This document shows, piece by piece, positions 38,579-50,655 of a stretch of 64,000 nucleotides of DNA. The DNA is taken from the NCBI GenBank assembly GCA_000499405.2, contig HG738140.1, forward strand, positions 5,384,701-5,448,700. The letters run 5' to 3'. This DNA comes from Onchocerca volvulus. Its lineage: Eukaryota; Nematoda; Chromadorea; Rhabditida; Onchocercidae. The position numbers were made by a program, and so were the translations under genes. Within the stretch, counting starts at the first letter, position 1, and every line of letters begins with the position of its first letter. Below the pieces are notes generated by a model. It did not search any database. It saw nothing but the letters and a program-made list of their open reading frames with translations, and had not been told where the DNA came from.

Positions 38579-41186
38579 TCAATATCCGGGTGGAGTTCGC
38601 GGTTGTGGACAATGATCGCAATCACCATCAATGCCTAAATTTTAAAATAAAAATTAATTTGATCGATATAAATAGATTTTAGAAAGGTATTATTTCATTA
38701 AAATTACATTCTTATTAAAATTTTCAAAAGTTTTAACGCAAATATTTCAGGATTTTAGAAATTTGAAAAAAAAATTAATTTTTTTAAATATTCAAAACTT
38801 CAAAAACTCTAACCATGTATGCCTCTTGGTCCTGGTGGTCCTCGTGGTCCTTTTTTACCAGCTTTACCTTTTTTTCCGACCTAAACCAACATTTCGACAT
38901 GATTTTCAAAAATTATAGCAAAAAGTTTCAATCAGAAAATTTGAACGAAACTTTTTGCAGAAAACTTCGAACAAAGTTTTTCGGAAAAAAAATAGATTTT
39001 AATCAAAACTTTCCAAAAAAAAAAATAACAATAAACTTTGAACAAATTTTTCTGAAATAATAATATGTAAAAGTTTCGAATAACTTACTTCGCCCGGTGG
39101 TCCTTGAGGTCCAGGAGTAGTCTGTCCACGATTACCTTTTGGTCCTTTCATACCAGGTTGTCCAACCGGTCCCGGAGGTCCCGGAATACCAGCTGGTCCT
39201 TCTATTTTAACAAGTTTTCCATCCTGAAATATGGAATTATAAGTGATTGTTGCCAAGAAATTCCAAATCACTTCAAACAAATATCAACTTGAACACAATT
39301 AAATTTAATAAATAAATAATCGATGATGAATTTAGAAAACAAAATTTACATCTCCTTTTTTGCCCCTTGGTCCAGGTTCACCTGGTTTACCAATTGGACC
39401 AGGTTGTCCAATCATCCCTCGTGGTCCTTTTTTTCCTGAAAAAAAAAAAGTATTTCAGGAAACTTTCTCGTAAAAAATCACACAACTTATTGGAATTTTT
39501 ACCATTCATTGTTTACCGATTTTTTTTTTTTGATTAACTTACCATCATGACCTGGTTGTCCAGCTTCACCACGTGGTCCTGGTGGTCCCTTATTACCAGG
39601 TTCTCCTGGTGGTCCAGGTGGACCAGGCATACAAATTATGCAAGGTTCAGTTTTTAAACCAGCATACGGCATTATATTACCATCTTTTCCTGGATCTCCA
39701 TGCTTGCAAATGAAAAATGTTGAAAAATTTTAAATAATAATACTTTAATATTTAAAAAAAAAAAAATACTTTTTTTAAAAAAAAGTTTTTTTTTTCCAAA
39801 AAAAAAGGAGAACATTAAACTTGGCAATTTATTAATCCAAAAAAAAAAAAAAGTAATAATAATAATAACATTTCCAGATTTTCCAGCTCTACCATCTTTG
39901 CCATCATCTCCCGGTGCACCGGGAGGTCCAGGTGGTCCATGTGTACACATACAACGCATCATATGTACTACTACTTCTTTATCCGAATGTGGTGGTGCTG
40001 GTGGTTCATATACAGGCTATAATTTCTAACTTTTTTTATTTGAATTCTGAAATTTTTTTAAAAATTTTTTTCCAATTTTAAGTTAATATTTTAATTTTTT
40101 TGAAAATAAAAAAAAAAAATGAAACCGCTGGTGCAGGTGCACCATAAGCACCATTTCCACCTGCATCACCGATACCATCATCACGCCATTGTCCAAATAA
40201 CCAACCACGTTTTTCACGTTTTCTTATCTGAAATATTTGAAGTCGATTTTGCAGAGCGGACATTTGGTACCACATATCACGAGAACTTGCCTGGAAAAAT
40301 AAAATAAATGCAAATTTCCATAGAATAAAATAAACTTTCTTGAAATATCAGTAAAATTGACTGAAACTTTTCTGAAATATCACTAAAATATTTTTCTGAA
40401 ATATTCATAAAATATCGTATTTTTTTCTAAAATACCAATAAAATTAAATAAATTTTCGTGGAATATCAATAAAATATCTTAACCTAAAAGTTTTCATAAA
40501 ATTTTGAAATTAAATTAACTTTTAGTTGAAATTTTAATAAAATTAAATAAACTTTTCTGAAATTACAATAAAATTTAAATAAATTTTACTAAAAAAATCA
40601 ATAAAATATCGTACTTTACAAAAGTTTGTTTCATCCAAAACTTTCGAATGCAAATGATGAGCATAGCTATAGAGAAGTGGTACCGTTAAAATTGCCATTG
40701 AAATTGAAAATATTGATAATGTTACTGCAGCAATTGCTACTTGCCGAAATTGCCTTTAAATTTAAAGTTCATTTAAAAATTTCACAAAATTTGCTTCAAT
40801 TTATGTTATATTACTTCAATAATTCAAATCATTATTTAAATAATTGGTATGACATAAGTAATTAATATTACTCATTATCATTATTAATTTAATTTTTATT
40901 ATATTAATTGAATTATTTAAGAAATATAGTAGAATATTTCTATTATTTTATTTACTTAAGAAGACATATTAATTATATTAATTGCATTATTAAAAAAAAT
41001 ATTACTGTATTAATTTAATAATTATCTAATAAGCTTATTACTATATTAATTCAATAATTTACGAAACATTTTATTATATTATTTAAGACAAAACATCTAC
41101 CAATTAGGGAAAACTAATTGTGTACCGAAAAAAAAAGAAAAAAGATACCTTTGCACTTCGAATTCCGTCGCGGAATTTAAATTCAT
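38579..41186 (-). CDS. Nematode cuticle collagen (9 exons, about 330 residues)
   Basis: This is a structural protein of the worm cuticle, secreted by the hypodermis. Exons: 41149-41186, 40615-40753, 40126-40290, 39870-40016, 39543-39702, 39350-39435, 39089-39223, 38814-38880, 38579-38634; all junctions keep phase. The N-terminus shows the Col_cuticle_N pattern: a membrane-spanning signal anchor (QVAIAAVTLSIFSISMAILT) then FCKASSRDMWYQM. RKREKR near residue 97 is a furin/KPC-type cleavage site. Gly-X-Y blocks start at GPPGPPGAPGDDGKDG and are broken by NIMPYAGLKTEPCIIC, NHGD and TTPGPQ. Cysteine pairs flank the helices: C-M-C, C-I-I-C and C-D-H-C, and the protein ends CPQPRTPPGY, a tail common in this family. 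The short first exon (MNLNSATEFEVQ) ends in phase 2 and completes an Arg codon with exon 2. The exact C. elegans counterpart is not assigned. Confidence 0.93.
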
Positions 41187-41609
41187 GATAAATCAAACTA
41201 ATAAATAATTGATAAGAATAAAATTAACAACAATCTTTTCAGATTTAAAACCAATTAAAAGGGTGCAATTTAGGATATTTTAAGATTGCAATAAATTGCA
41301 TTTATCATAAATCGGGGCAACAAATTTATAAAACTATATTGGTTTACAGTGATATTGTTAAAACAATGATAACATCACAGTTTTGTAACATTTAGATACA
41401 TCTATAATCATACATTTGATGATCATAATAATATCCTTACAGTGAATGAATGACCTGAATTTTTCAATTGATATTTTAAAAATTTTTGTAGATGTAAAAT
41501 TTAATAAATAGTGTATAATAAGATATGTAATAATTTTATATCTATGTATATAACTTAATCATTTATCTCATTCCTAACTTATTCATTAATTTATCTTTAC
41601 TTATCTCAT

Positions 41610-41790
41610 TTATTCATTTACACATTTATTTATTTATTTATTCATTTATTTTATTTATTTATTTATTCACTCATTTTATTTACTTATTTATTTGTTTATT
41701 TATTTATTCATTCATTTTATTTATTTATTTGTTTGTTTGTTTATTTATTTATTTATTATTTACTTATTCATTCATTTATTTATTTATGTT
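41610..41790. repeat. (TTTA)n tract
   Basis: An imperfect TTTATTTA/TTCATTTA array about 180 bp long. It explains the Tyr/Leu/Phe-rich open frame on the plus strand. Confidence 0.85.
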
Positions 41791-42619
41791 GTTATAATAA
41801 CAATAAAAATAATAAATAATAAAATTTTTTCTCATTATTTCATCTACTCATTTAATTATTTATCTCATTTGCTTATCACTGATAAAAACGCAACTAACAA
41901 TATATGAATTTAAAAAAGTTATAAGTTAAAAATGTAATTTATTGATTCAATTCATTCCTTCGATCTTTTCATTCTAAGAAATATTTGAAATTATGATATT
42001 GATCTGAAATTGTAATTAAAAAGGAGAAAGAAAAAGAAAACGAATATAATGAAAGAATGAATTTAGAATTGCTATCATCATTATCATCATTTTTTATATC
42101 AGTTGAAGTTTCGAAAATCTTTTACATGTAAATAAATTTAAAAAAAAGCATTTTATCGTATAAAATTTTATTATATTATGAGAAATGATTTGTTTGCAAC
42201 TTTAATGATTTTTTTCTTTTTTTTTTGGAATAATATGTGCAGCACTTTTCTTTTTTTTTTTTTTTTTAAATAAATTTCTGAAAAAAAATTTTTTTTTAAA
42301 TAATCTTTTTTGTCATGAAATCTTGATTGATTAATGAATGACGAGAAAAAATTTTCCAATTTCCGGGAATATATATCTATAAAGTTACTAAGAAGTAATC
42401 TTCAATAAGTTTTTAAATCTTTTTAAGGATGCTTAACGATGATAAATTTAAGTATTTAAATTGATAAATGTTATTTAAAAATCTTTTGGGATGCCTATAT
42501 AATCAGAAATATTTGATATCTGTTGGATGATATAAATAGAATCGAAGAATTTATCAAAACTATTTTGAATTAATGAATCGAACTCTTATGAAAAATGATA
42601 TCTCATTTCAATTTCAAAT

Positions 42620-43030
42620 AGTAACAGCAATAACAACAATAACAATAACGACAGCAACAATAATAACAACGGGAACAATAACAACAATAGCAACAACAAT
42701 GACAACAGGAATAATAACAACAATAACAATAACAAGCAATGAATGATATATCGATTCCACAAAAAAAAGTGGAAAAGATTTATATGATTGTTGTATTGAT
42801 AAATGATGAACAAAAATAACAACAATAAAAATACTAAAAATAATAACAATAATAATAATAACAACAACAAGCAATCAATTGATTTACAGTAATAGTAATA
42901 ACAACACTGGTAAAAACAACAATAATGACAATAATAATCACAACCGAACGATAACAATAATAATAATAACAATGATAATGATAACAAATAATCAAACAAT
43001 AGCAATAACAATGACAACAATAATAAACAA
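42620..43030. repeat. AAC/AAT trinucleotide-rich repeat
   Basis: Two blocks of AACAATAACAACAAT-type repeats (about 42620-42735 and 42815-43030) flank a short unique segment. A similar phrase, AATGA(T)ATATCGATTCCAC versus CTAGATTGATTTTGCG followed by GAAAAGA(T/C)TT and ATGATTGTT, occurs after each block, suggesting that the unit was duplicated. This creates the Leu-rich minus-strand open frames. Confidence 0.8.
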
Positions 43031-44159
43031 TCAATGCTAGATTGATTTTGCGAAAAACATAGAAAAGACTTTATGATTGTTATTATGATGCGACAAATGA
43101 TGTGACATTTTCTCTCTTTTTCTTCTTTGATGTCAAAAAATATGCCGTTGAAATAATAATTTTGTACTTAAATTATATTATTTGATTTTTTTTAGATCCA
43201 ATGACTTTTTTCTTTTTTTCTTTTTTTTTTTTTTTAAATATTGACTTAAGACAGGAAATAATTGGATTCAATTCTATTCATTGATATAAAGAAACTTATA
43301 TGTAAAGAAATGGTCGTGTTAAGCTGGAACTTTACTTTCTGGAATGAATTTTATTCTATCATTTCAATCGATTTTTTTTTAACCTTTCGCTGATCTGTTT
43401 ATCGTCATGTCTAGTAAATAATATCTTTAAAATTTTTCGAAATATATAGTTTTATATTTTTATTCAGTCTTATATCACTATTATGACAAGATGATCAAAT
43501 ATTTTCCTGAAAAGCGCATATTTTCTAAAAAAAATTTCAATAATTTATTGAATGAAATTAATTTAAATCAATTATTTCTTTCAATCAATCATTTCATTGC
43601 TGTTCTTTTTGTTTTTTTATATTTCAAATTAAAAACTGAAAATATACAAAAATAAATCTTCAAAAGGAATTTTTTTTTCTGTTGAAAAAAATAAATAAAT
43701 ATTGATAAATAAAGAAATACGTGTATAAATAAATAAATATATACTAAATATCAAGTAACAAATTCCATCGAGGATAATTAATTCTAATATTTTCAGAATA
43801 ATTTCATTCCATTTAATTTTTTTTTCGATATTTCAATTCCAGATGAATAGTGAGACAGAGATGCAGGAATAAATTGAAGGTAATAATAATGATGATGTCG
43901 CGCAATTCAGGGTCAATTGGATTATGCAGATGATGATGATCATCATCATAACGATCATAACCTTGCTTCAATCGATCTCATTCATATTCGTTTGCAACTA
44001 TCAATATATTATCCAGATAGAACATCTGGTATTCAGTAAATCATTATTTAGGTAAAATTTCTGATTTCCAATATATAATCCAGGTTGAACTCCTGATATA
44101 CAAATATGTCATAATCATCCAGAGTAAAGCTCCCATATATTTTATGTATCATCATCATT

Positions 44160-44300
44160 TACCTAGTACTCAATATATCATCATCATCATCATCCACCTA
44201 AATATCATCATCATCATCATCATCACCATCTAGGTAGACCCTTCAATATCCAATGTATCATCATCACCATTATCACTATCATCGTCATCATCAGGAAAGA
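44160..44300. repeat. (ATC)n repeat
   Basis: Arrays of TCATCATCATCATC are interrupted by two similar segments (CACCTAAAT / CACCATCTAGGTAGA). A related phrase, AATATATCATC/CAATGTATCATC, introduces successive arrays. Confidence 0.85.
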
Positions 44301-44382
44301 ATAACCCAGTGATCATTTCGATATTTTCTAATAATCGTCATTTTCAACAATTGATATGATTGTAAAATGATTTGTTACTTTT

Positions 44383-44456
44383 GATGATGATGATAATAAT
44401 GATAATGATAACGATCATAATAATAATGATAATAATAATAACAACAATAATAACAA
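44383..44456. repeat. GATGAT/AATAAT trinucleotide-rich repeat
   Basis: A short array of GATGATGATAATAATGATAA grading into AATAATAACAACAATAATAA. It lies about 0.9 kb upstream of the first ZC4H2 gene. Confidence 0.8.
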
Positions 44457-45396
44457 TGGAGAAGGAGAAGAATAAATGAAAAAAGCATCTTTCCTAGCTC
44501 CTTTTTTTTTTTTCCCCTTTTTCATTCCAATGTATTACATTCTCTTCTGCCCTTTTAGCAATTCATTCTAATTTTATTCATTTCATTCATTCGAAAATTC
44601 AATCGATCGATCGACCGATCAACAATGTCCAAATATATCGTTAAATTTACGACTTTATTTTTACGACACTTTCTTAAGAGATAGGATTGGAAGAAGATGA
44701 GAGGGAGAGAGAGAAAGAAAGAGAGAGAGATTGAAGAATGATGAGCCAAGCCAAATAAACCTCATCGCTTTTTCTAAAAACTTTAACGCAATCCAATCAA
44801 TTGTCAACCTCCTCCTCCTCCTCCTTGCCCATCTTCTCTTCTCTTTCTTTTCATCCATCCGAATTATTTATTACAAATATTTTGCAATTTTTTATTATAT
44901 TGTGGTTTTAGTTTTCATGAAATTGTCATTTAATATATTTTTTTAATTATAAAATTAATTATTGTAAAAAATTTGTTAATTAATTATTATCAAAATTACT
45001 TATCAAAAATTAGTCATTGTTAAAATTGATTAATCATTATGAGAAGTTGTAATGAATTGTAATAATAAAAAAGATAATAAATTCATTTCTGATTTTTAAC
45101 GATTATATTCAATAATGATAATTTTGATAATGAATTTGAACATCTATTTATTTATTTTTTCTTTGTAATTATCATTAAAATGCTAATTAGTTAGTCATCC
45201 AAAGTAGACAGAAATTGTGATTAATTTTTGAATTTTTTTTCTTTAAATTTAAAAATTTTATTTCATAAATTTTTGTAATAGACGCGGAATAATTTGCAAA
45301 TAGTCGACTTAAATAGAATGGCAATATTTTGATTAAAAATTGAATAACTTAGAAGGCCGTTTTCACTACAAAAAAAAGCAAATCAATTTTTGAACA

Positions 45397-48300
45397 ATGC
45401 GATCACCATCAATCGATTTGAATACACTCTCGACGGAATTGCACAAAATTGCACAAGCCAAGTAAGTTTTTTCATTTATTCATTTTTTGAAAATATAAAA
45501 TTTGAGAAAAATTTAATTTAAAAAATTGATTAAATGAATTTCGATCGTTAAAATTAAACATCAAAAATTTCGTAGACAATTTAAAAAAATTTAACCAACA
45601 GATAATAATAGTAATAAGTTGTTGATTATAAGTTGCTGTAAAATTACGACAAATTGATTATTGTAACGATAAATCAATATTTGAATATAGTTGATTATTA
45701 CAAAATTTATTAGTAAATTTGTTACCTGGAATTATGATCAAGAATTAATCATTATTAAAATTAGTTAATTATTATCAAAATTGCATAAATCACAATAATC
45801 AAAAATATAATAAATTCATTCTGTTTCTAGCGATTAATCCAGTAATGATAATTTAAAATGATTAATTGTGTATTTATAAATTCCTTTAATCTTTTGATTA
45901 GTTACTGCTAATAATAGTTAATGATAACTGTTCCTGATTGAAAGGTCAATCTTTGCAGAATCTTGACATGTTTTTAGTTTCAATTTATCTCAAATCTTTG
46001 CTCCAACGTATCTCATTTTATGATCAGAGCTGTCATTTTCGTATGACAGACAAAAAATTATTTTGGTAAAAATGATTATCAGTATGGTCAGACAAAGTGT
46101 AATGATAAATAATCACTACAGTGATACTGCGCAGATGATAATTATGATTATGGAAAAAAAATTAAAATAATTATAATTGAAAAAATTTGTCAGCTTATAA
46201 CAATTGATGAATCATAGATTTATGAAATTGTTAAGATCATTCTCGTAATTAGAGTTGCATTGATAAGCCTTCTGATAGTTATAATCATTGATAATTCAGG
46301 ACAAAATTGGAAGATTTTACGATGAAGCGTAATGAGCTGTTGGCTGAATTAGCTGATTTTCAGCAATCCAAAAAATTCATCGAAGAGACGCAAAAAACGA
46401 TCAGTGATTTGAATGAAGAAAAGGATGCTCATAGTGAAATAATTCAACAAATTAATATGGTTAATTTAATTTTAATGAAATGATATTGCCTTGTTAATTT
46501 GACATATAAATGGAATATAGAATAGGTCAGAGGTCGGAAGTTATTTTTTATTACTGTTTCATACAACAGTTGTGCACAATTCTGCATTTATTGTATGAAA
46601 TTTTCTATATTTTTCTAATTATTAATGCTTTTTGCATAGCAACATAAGATATGTAAAGTTGCGAAACCGTTCCTGTAAATTTTTATGAAATTAGCTACCA
46701 ATAATTGATCATTTTTTGCCCGATCGAGGTCAGTCAGGGTTAAGAAAATTTTTAAAAACTATAGTTGTAACAAATTCTCTGTCAATTATCGGAATACTGA
46801 AATTATCCGGATATTCATTCACTGAAGTTTTTTTTCTTCGCTCTGCTAGCATATCGAAAATGATGGGGCATCAGCTCCCTGAATTTTTTTTTTTTCACAA
46901 ATTTGAAATCTTATAAATTGGGTTACGAAAAAAGGAAAGCCTATTATCAACCTTAAACTTCCAATGAATCATTTCGTAACTTACTGAATATTAGCTAATG
47001 AGATTTCGAGTCTGTAAAAAAGAAGAAAAAAAATAAACCGTTTAAATTTTTACTCATATTTTGGTTTGATTGTACGGGAATAATATTCACGAAATTTTTA
47101 AAAAAATGTTGAAAATTTTGTTGTCAAAAAATAAGAGCTTGAAATAATATAGCGCAACTTCAGAACTTCAATATTTAGGATAAGCAAGAATTGGAAAAAA
47201 TTATGAATTCAGCGAAGCAAGAAAAGCGACAAATGGAAGAAAGTATTAGTCAAAAATATGAGGAGATATTTCGATTGCTTGAACAAACCAATGAGTTATC
47301 TCGGGAAAGTGGTATTAGTGAAGAAGATCTTATCTCACCATCAATTATACCACCGAATAAAATTGCTCCGTTAGCTTTACCTTACGGAGTATTTTCATCT
47401 TCTAAAAGGTTTTTTGAGCTCTAAAAAAAAAATCGAATTTCGAGAAGTACCATCTGCCAACTAGTCCAGATAGCCTATATAAATAAAAAGATAGCCTACA
47501 TAAATAAAAATGTAAATGTTCGTTTATTCAAAGTCTTGAATCTCCGAAAGTTCTTAAACACACGCCGTATCCATATAAAAAATACGGCCTGTTCGAATGC
47601 AACGCTGTCTCAAAATTTCAAATCAATCGGTGAAGAACTTGAAACGTTGTGTTGGAATGAAAAGCGATTTATATAAATTAGACATGAGAAATTCCAAGTA
47701 ATTAAGATGTAAACTTTATTTTATATTTACCATCTCTTTTCAAATTTATTTAATACAAATCATCGACTGAATTTTCCAGAAGGCTTAAATACTTATTTGA
47801 CCAATTGATCAATTTTCATTTATTTGCAGAGCGAAATTTTCATTCTTTTTTCAGCGATTTGAATTTATTTTTATTTGTTCAAAAGAAATCACTTCAAAAT
47901 TTTTATTTTCAAGTTGTTTTAAAATATTTTTCGAAGTTATTTCAAATTTTTTAGAGATTTTTGAATTTTACAGGAATATTTCATCTGTTGGATCGTTAGC
48001 TGCTGCAGCTGCAAGCACAGGTGTACCTCCATTGTTGCGTCATTTAAAGGTTAATTCAATACCAGCTGTTGTACAGCGTGCTATGTTCAATTTTGATTCC
48101 ATACTGCTGCAAGCAGCAGCACCAACAATGGCACGACCGCAAACTATGCCGCATGTTTTCCCGACTTGCTCATCTCTTCCTAAAGTTGATCATCAATCAC
48201 CACCTATGAAGGTTGCTTTCACTTAATTAGATTTCATTGCTTAAGATATAATTTAATGAAAAAATTGCTATAAGTTTGGAAAGTAATATATTTTAGTTTG

Positions 48301-48770
48301 AAAAATGAATTTTTCTATTGGTTGATAGTTTAGATTGAAAATTAACGAAAAAACTGCTATATATTTCGAAATTGCCTAAAGAACTATTAGTATTTTATTC
48401 TGAAAAATGCTCTTTTTTATTAAATAAATTATTTGCTAATAATTTGTTGCCAATAATTTATACTAATTTAGCTTTGCTCAATTTTAAATTATTGATCATA
48501 ATATATGTAAAATCCAATAAGTTATACCAACTTAACTTTGCTTTCTTATTAAATGTTTGTCGTAAAGTACATGAAATGTTGTTGCATTTGATAATTTAGT
48601 TCTAAAGTAATGTTTTCAAAATACTGCAAAAGTAATACTTTGATTTTCTTTTTCAGACATGTCAATCTTGCTTCCAACAAATTCATCGTAATGCTCCTAT
48701 ATGTCCAATGTGCAAGAGTAAAAGTCGATCGAAAAATCCGAAAAAACCAAAAAGGAAGATGACAGAATAA
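45397..48770 (+). CDS. ZC4H2-type zinc finger protein, copy A (5 exons, about 268 residues)
   Basis: Homologue of vertebrate ZC4H2, a nuclear protein with an N-terminal coiled coil and a C-terminal C4H2 zinc finger. Exons: 45397-45461, 46300-46459, 47179-47408, 47974-48211, 48657-48770; intron phases 2, 0, 2, 0. Residues 1-150 are helical and charged ([20 protein letters not shown]). Exon 4 gives an Ala-rich linker ([18 protein letters not shown]). The last exon encodes [20 protein letters not shown], then a basic tail [13 protein letters not shown], a likely nuclear signal. The pair-wise Cys spacing C-x2-C-x10-C-x2-C, HRNAPICP and the tail closely match the vertebrate protein. It is slightly longer than human ZC4H2 (224). 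A dispersed repeat copy lies in intron 3. Confidence 0.9.
47458..47668 (+). repeat. Dispersed repeat family, copy 4, in intron 3 of ZC4H2 copy A
   Basis: It starts with AACTAGTCCAGATAGCC and carries a duplicated GATAGCCTA(T/C)ATAAATAAAAA. TGTAAATGTTCGTTTATTCA, TCTCCGAAAGTTCTTAAACA, CTGTTCGAATGCAACGCTGT and TGAAACGTTGTGTTG follow. A small extra segment (GTATCCATATAAAAAATACG, a hairpin) separates the two halves. It is in the same orientation as the other copies. Confidence 0.65.
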
Positions 48771-48817
48771 AATTTATTTCGTTAAAAACTTTGTATTTTA
48801 TATGTGTAATTATATCA

Positions 48818-48823
48818 AATAAA
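48818..48823 (+). terminator. Polyadenylation signal of ZC4H2 copy A
   Basis: AATAAA lies 48 bp after the stop codon, a typical nematode distance, followed by an A-rich stretch. Confidence 0.6.
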
Positions 48824-49104
48824 AAATATTTCAAAAAAAAAATGTTTATCGTTTGATAATATTGAGTGAAATTTACATACTTTTCGCAATGCGTTGCGAA
48901 AAAAAAAAAAATAATAGAAAGTCTTTCCTATTTTTATACATTACGCTATATGGTAAATAATAAGAATATTTGAAAATACCTCAAATGTCACTTATGTAAA
49001 GATAGTTTAATTTTGTTTGATCAATTCTCATTTTTGCATGGAAAATTCGAAAATTTCAAAAAAAAAAAAAAGTCAATTATTCCGTTGTTAATAAAAGACA
49101 TGAA

Positions 49105-49435
49105 CTAAATGTTACACGTTTAATGTAAAGATTATAATTTGGTATACACATTCGATAACGTAAAGATTATAATTTGATAAATGTTGTATTTCTGATTACG
49201 TAAAAATTATAATTTCCGTAAATGTTACACGTTTAATGTAAAGATTATAATTTGATTTACACATTCGATAAAGTAAAACTTATAATTTGCTATATACGTT
49301 CGATAACGCAAAAATTATAATTCGGTAAATAAAAATACGCTTAATAATGTAAAGATTATAATTTGATATATGAGTTCCGATATGTAAAGTTAATAATTTT
49401 GGTAAAGAAAAACACGTTCGATAACGTAAAAGTCA
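49105..49435. repeat. Tandem repeat with a GTAAAGATTATAATTTG core
   Basis: About eight degenerate units, each with (A/T)A(A/C)GTAAAGATTATAATTTG followed by TAAATGTTACACGTTTAATG or CACATTCGATAACG. Unit length is about 40-43 bp. Confidence 0.75.
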
Positions 49436-50056
49436 TTTATGAAGCTATGAAAAGATTTTTAAATAATTCATATTCATTTAATTGTGATATTTTATCTAGA
49501 AATATACGTTAAATACGTTATATGTTGCTTGTGTTTCTTCCCTTTTTTTTTTTTTTTTCGAATTACAATGCAATGCTCAATGAAAGATAATCAAAATGTT
49601 TCGTCCGAATGTAATATTTACATTTTTTCCGCTTGATATTTCACTTTTTTTTGCTTTTTTTTTTTTCTTTTTTTTGCCATTTTCCTTCCAAACAAATAAT
49701 TTCTTCGTTCATTACAAACAAGCGATTTATTTCCCACACACATACAAGATTTCGAAAAATGATTACATATGTCGTGCATGCATGCATGCATGCAATGCCT
49801 GCTGCTGCATCTGCAAATAATAAAACGGTTTATCATTCGCATAAATTGATACCTTTCTCCATCCATCCATCCATCCATCTATCTATTTATTGAAAACATT
49901 TATTTGTTACATTAAAATAACATTCGTACGATGTGCATTACAATCATCATCATTTATAAGATAAATCTGCTTTTTTTCTCTTTTATTGATTCGACAATAT
50001 TATTATTTTTACTTTTAAAATTTTTAAATTTTAACAAAAAAGTATAATTTTTATGT

Positions 50057-50655
50057 TTGAAATTGATTTAGAAGCATTAAAAGCATTGTTGAGTTATGAT
50101 ATCAAAAATGTAATGTGAATAATTTAGGATGATTCTAACGATTGCATATTCGAATATATTTTCTCATTTTGATTCTACAATTCTACAATTTTATTTTTTA
50201 AATTTTTAAATTTCGACAATTAAATTGTAGCTCATACATTTGAACTTGATTTAAAGGCATTAAAAGCATTGTTTAATTATCACATTTATTATTACAATTT
50301 TTTATTACAATTATCACAATTTAAAGTATTATTATTATTTACATTTTTAAAATTGGTAAATATGATATTGAAAATGTATGTGAATAATTTAGGATAATTC
50401 TAACGATTGCATATTCGAATATATTTTCTCATATTGACTCTATGATTTCATTTTCAAAAATTTTCAAATAATTAAATTATGGCTCATATATTTGAACTTG
50501 AATTTAGAAGTGTTAAAACCATTGTTTAATTATCATAATTTGAGGAAAAATTATTTATCATTTATATCTTCAAAAATTGATAAAAATGATATTCGAAAAG
50601 ATGTACGTGAATAATTTATTCGAAAATGATTATGTATTCGAATTTGACATATTGT
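50057..50655. repeat. Triplicated unit of about 200 bp
   Basis: Three head-to-tail copies share TTGATTTAGAAGCATTAAAA-like starts, GCATTGTT(G/T)A(G/A)TTAT, GTGAATAATTTAGGAT, and TCTAACGATTGCATATTCGA then ATATATTTTCTCAT. The third copy is the most diverged. No coding potential is evident. Confidence 0.65.

Larger units (their letters stand above)
41187..45396. other. Intergenic region dominated by simple repeats
   Basis: No exon could be supported. It should contain the collagen promoter at the left and the promoter of the first ZC4H2 gene at the right. Most of the open frames are products of trinucleotide and tetranucleotide repeats. Confidence 0.55.

Noticed and set aside
42586..43020. 144-codon Leu-rich minus-strand open frame
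   Set aside because: Entirely produced by AAC/AAT trinucleotide repeats; three frames are open at once.
48657..48770. RING-finger identity for the C-terminal finger of copy A
   Set aside because: Only two CxxC pairs with HRNAPICP and a basic tail are present; this matches the ZC4H2 finger, not the eight-ligand RING pattern.
49618..49893. Opposed 86-codon open frames near 49.7 kb
   Set aside because: Created by poly-T tracts and GCAT and ATCC microsatellites; no splice context or protein character.
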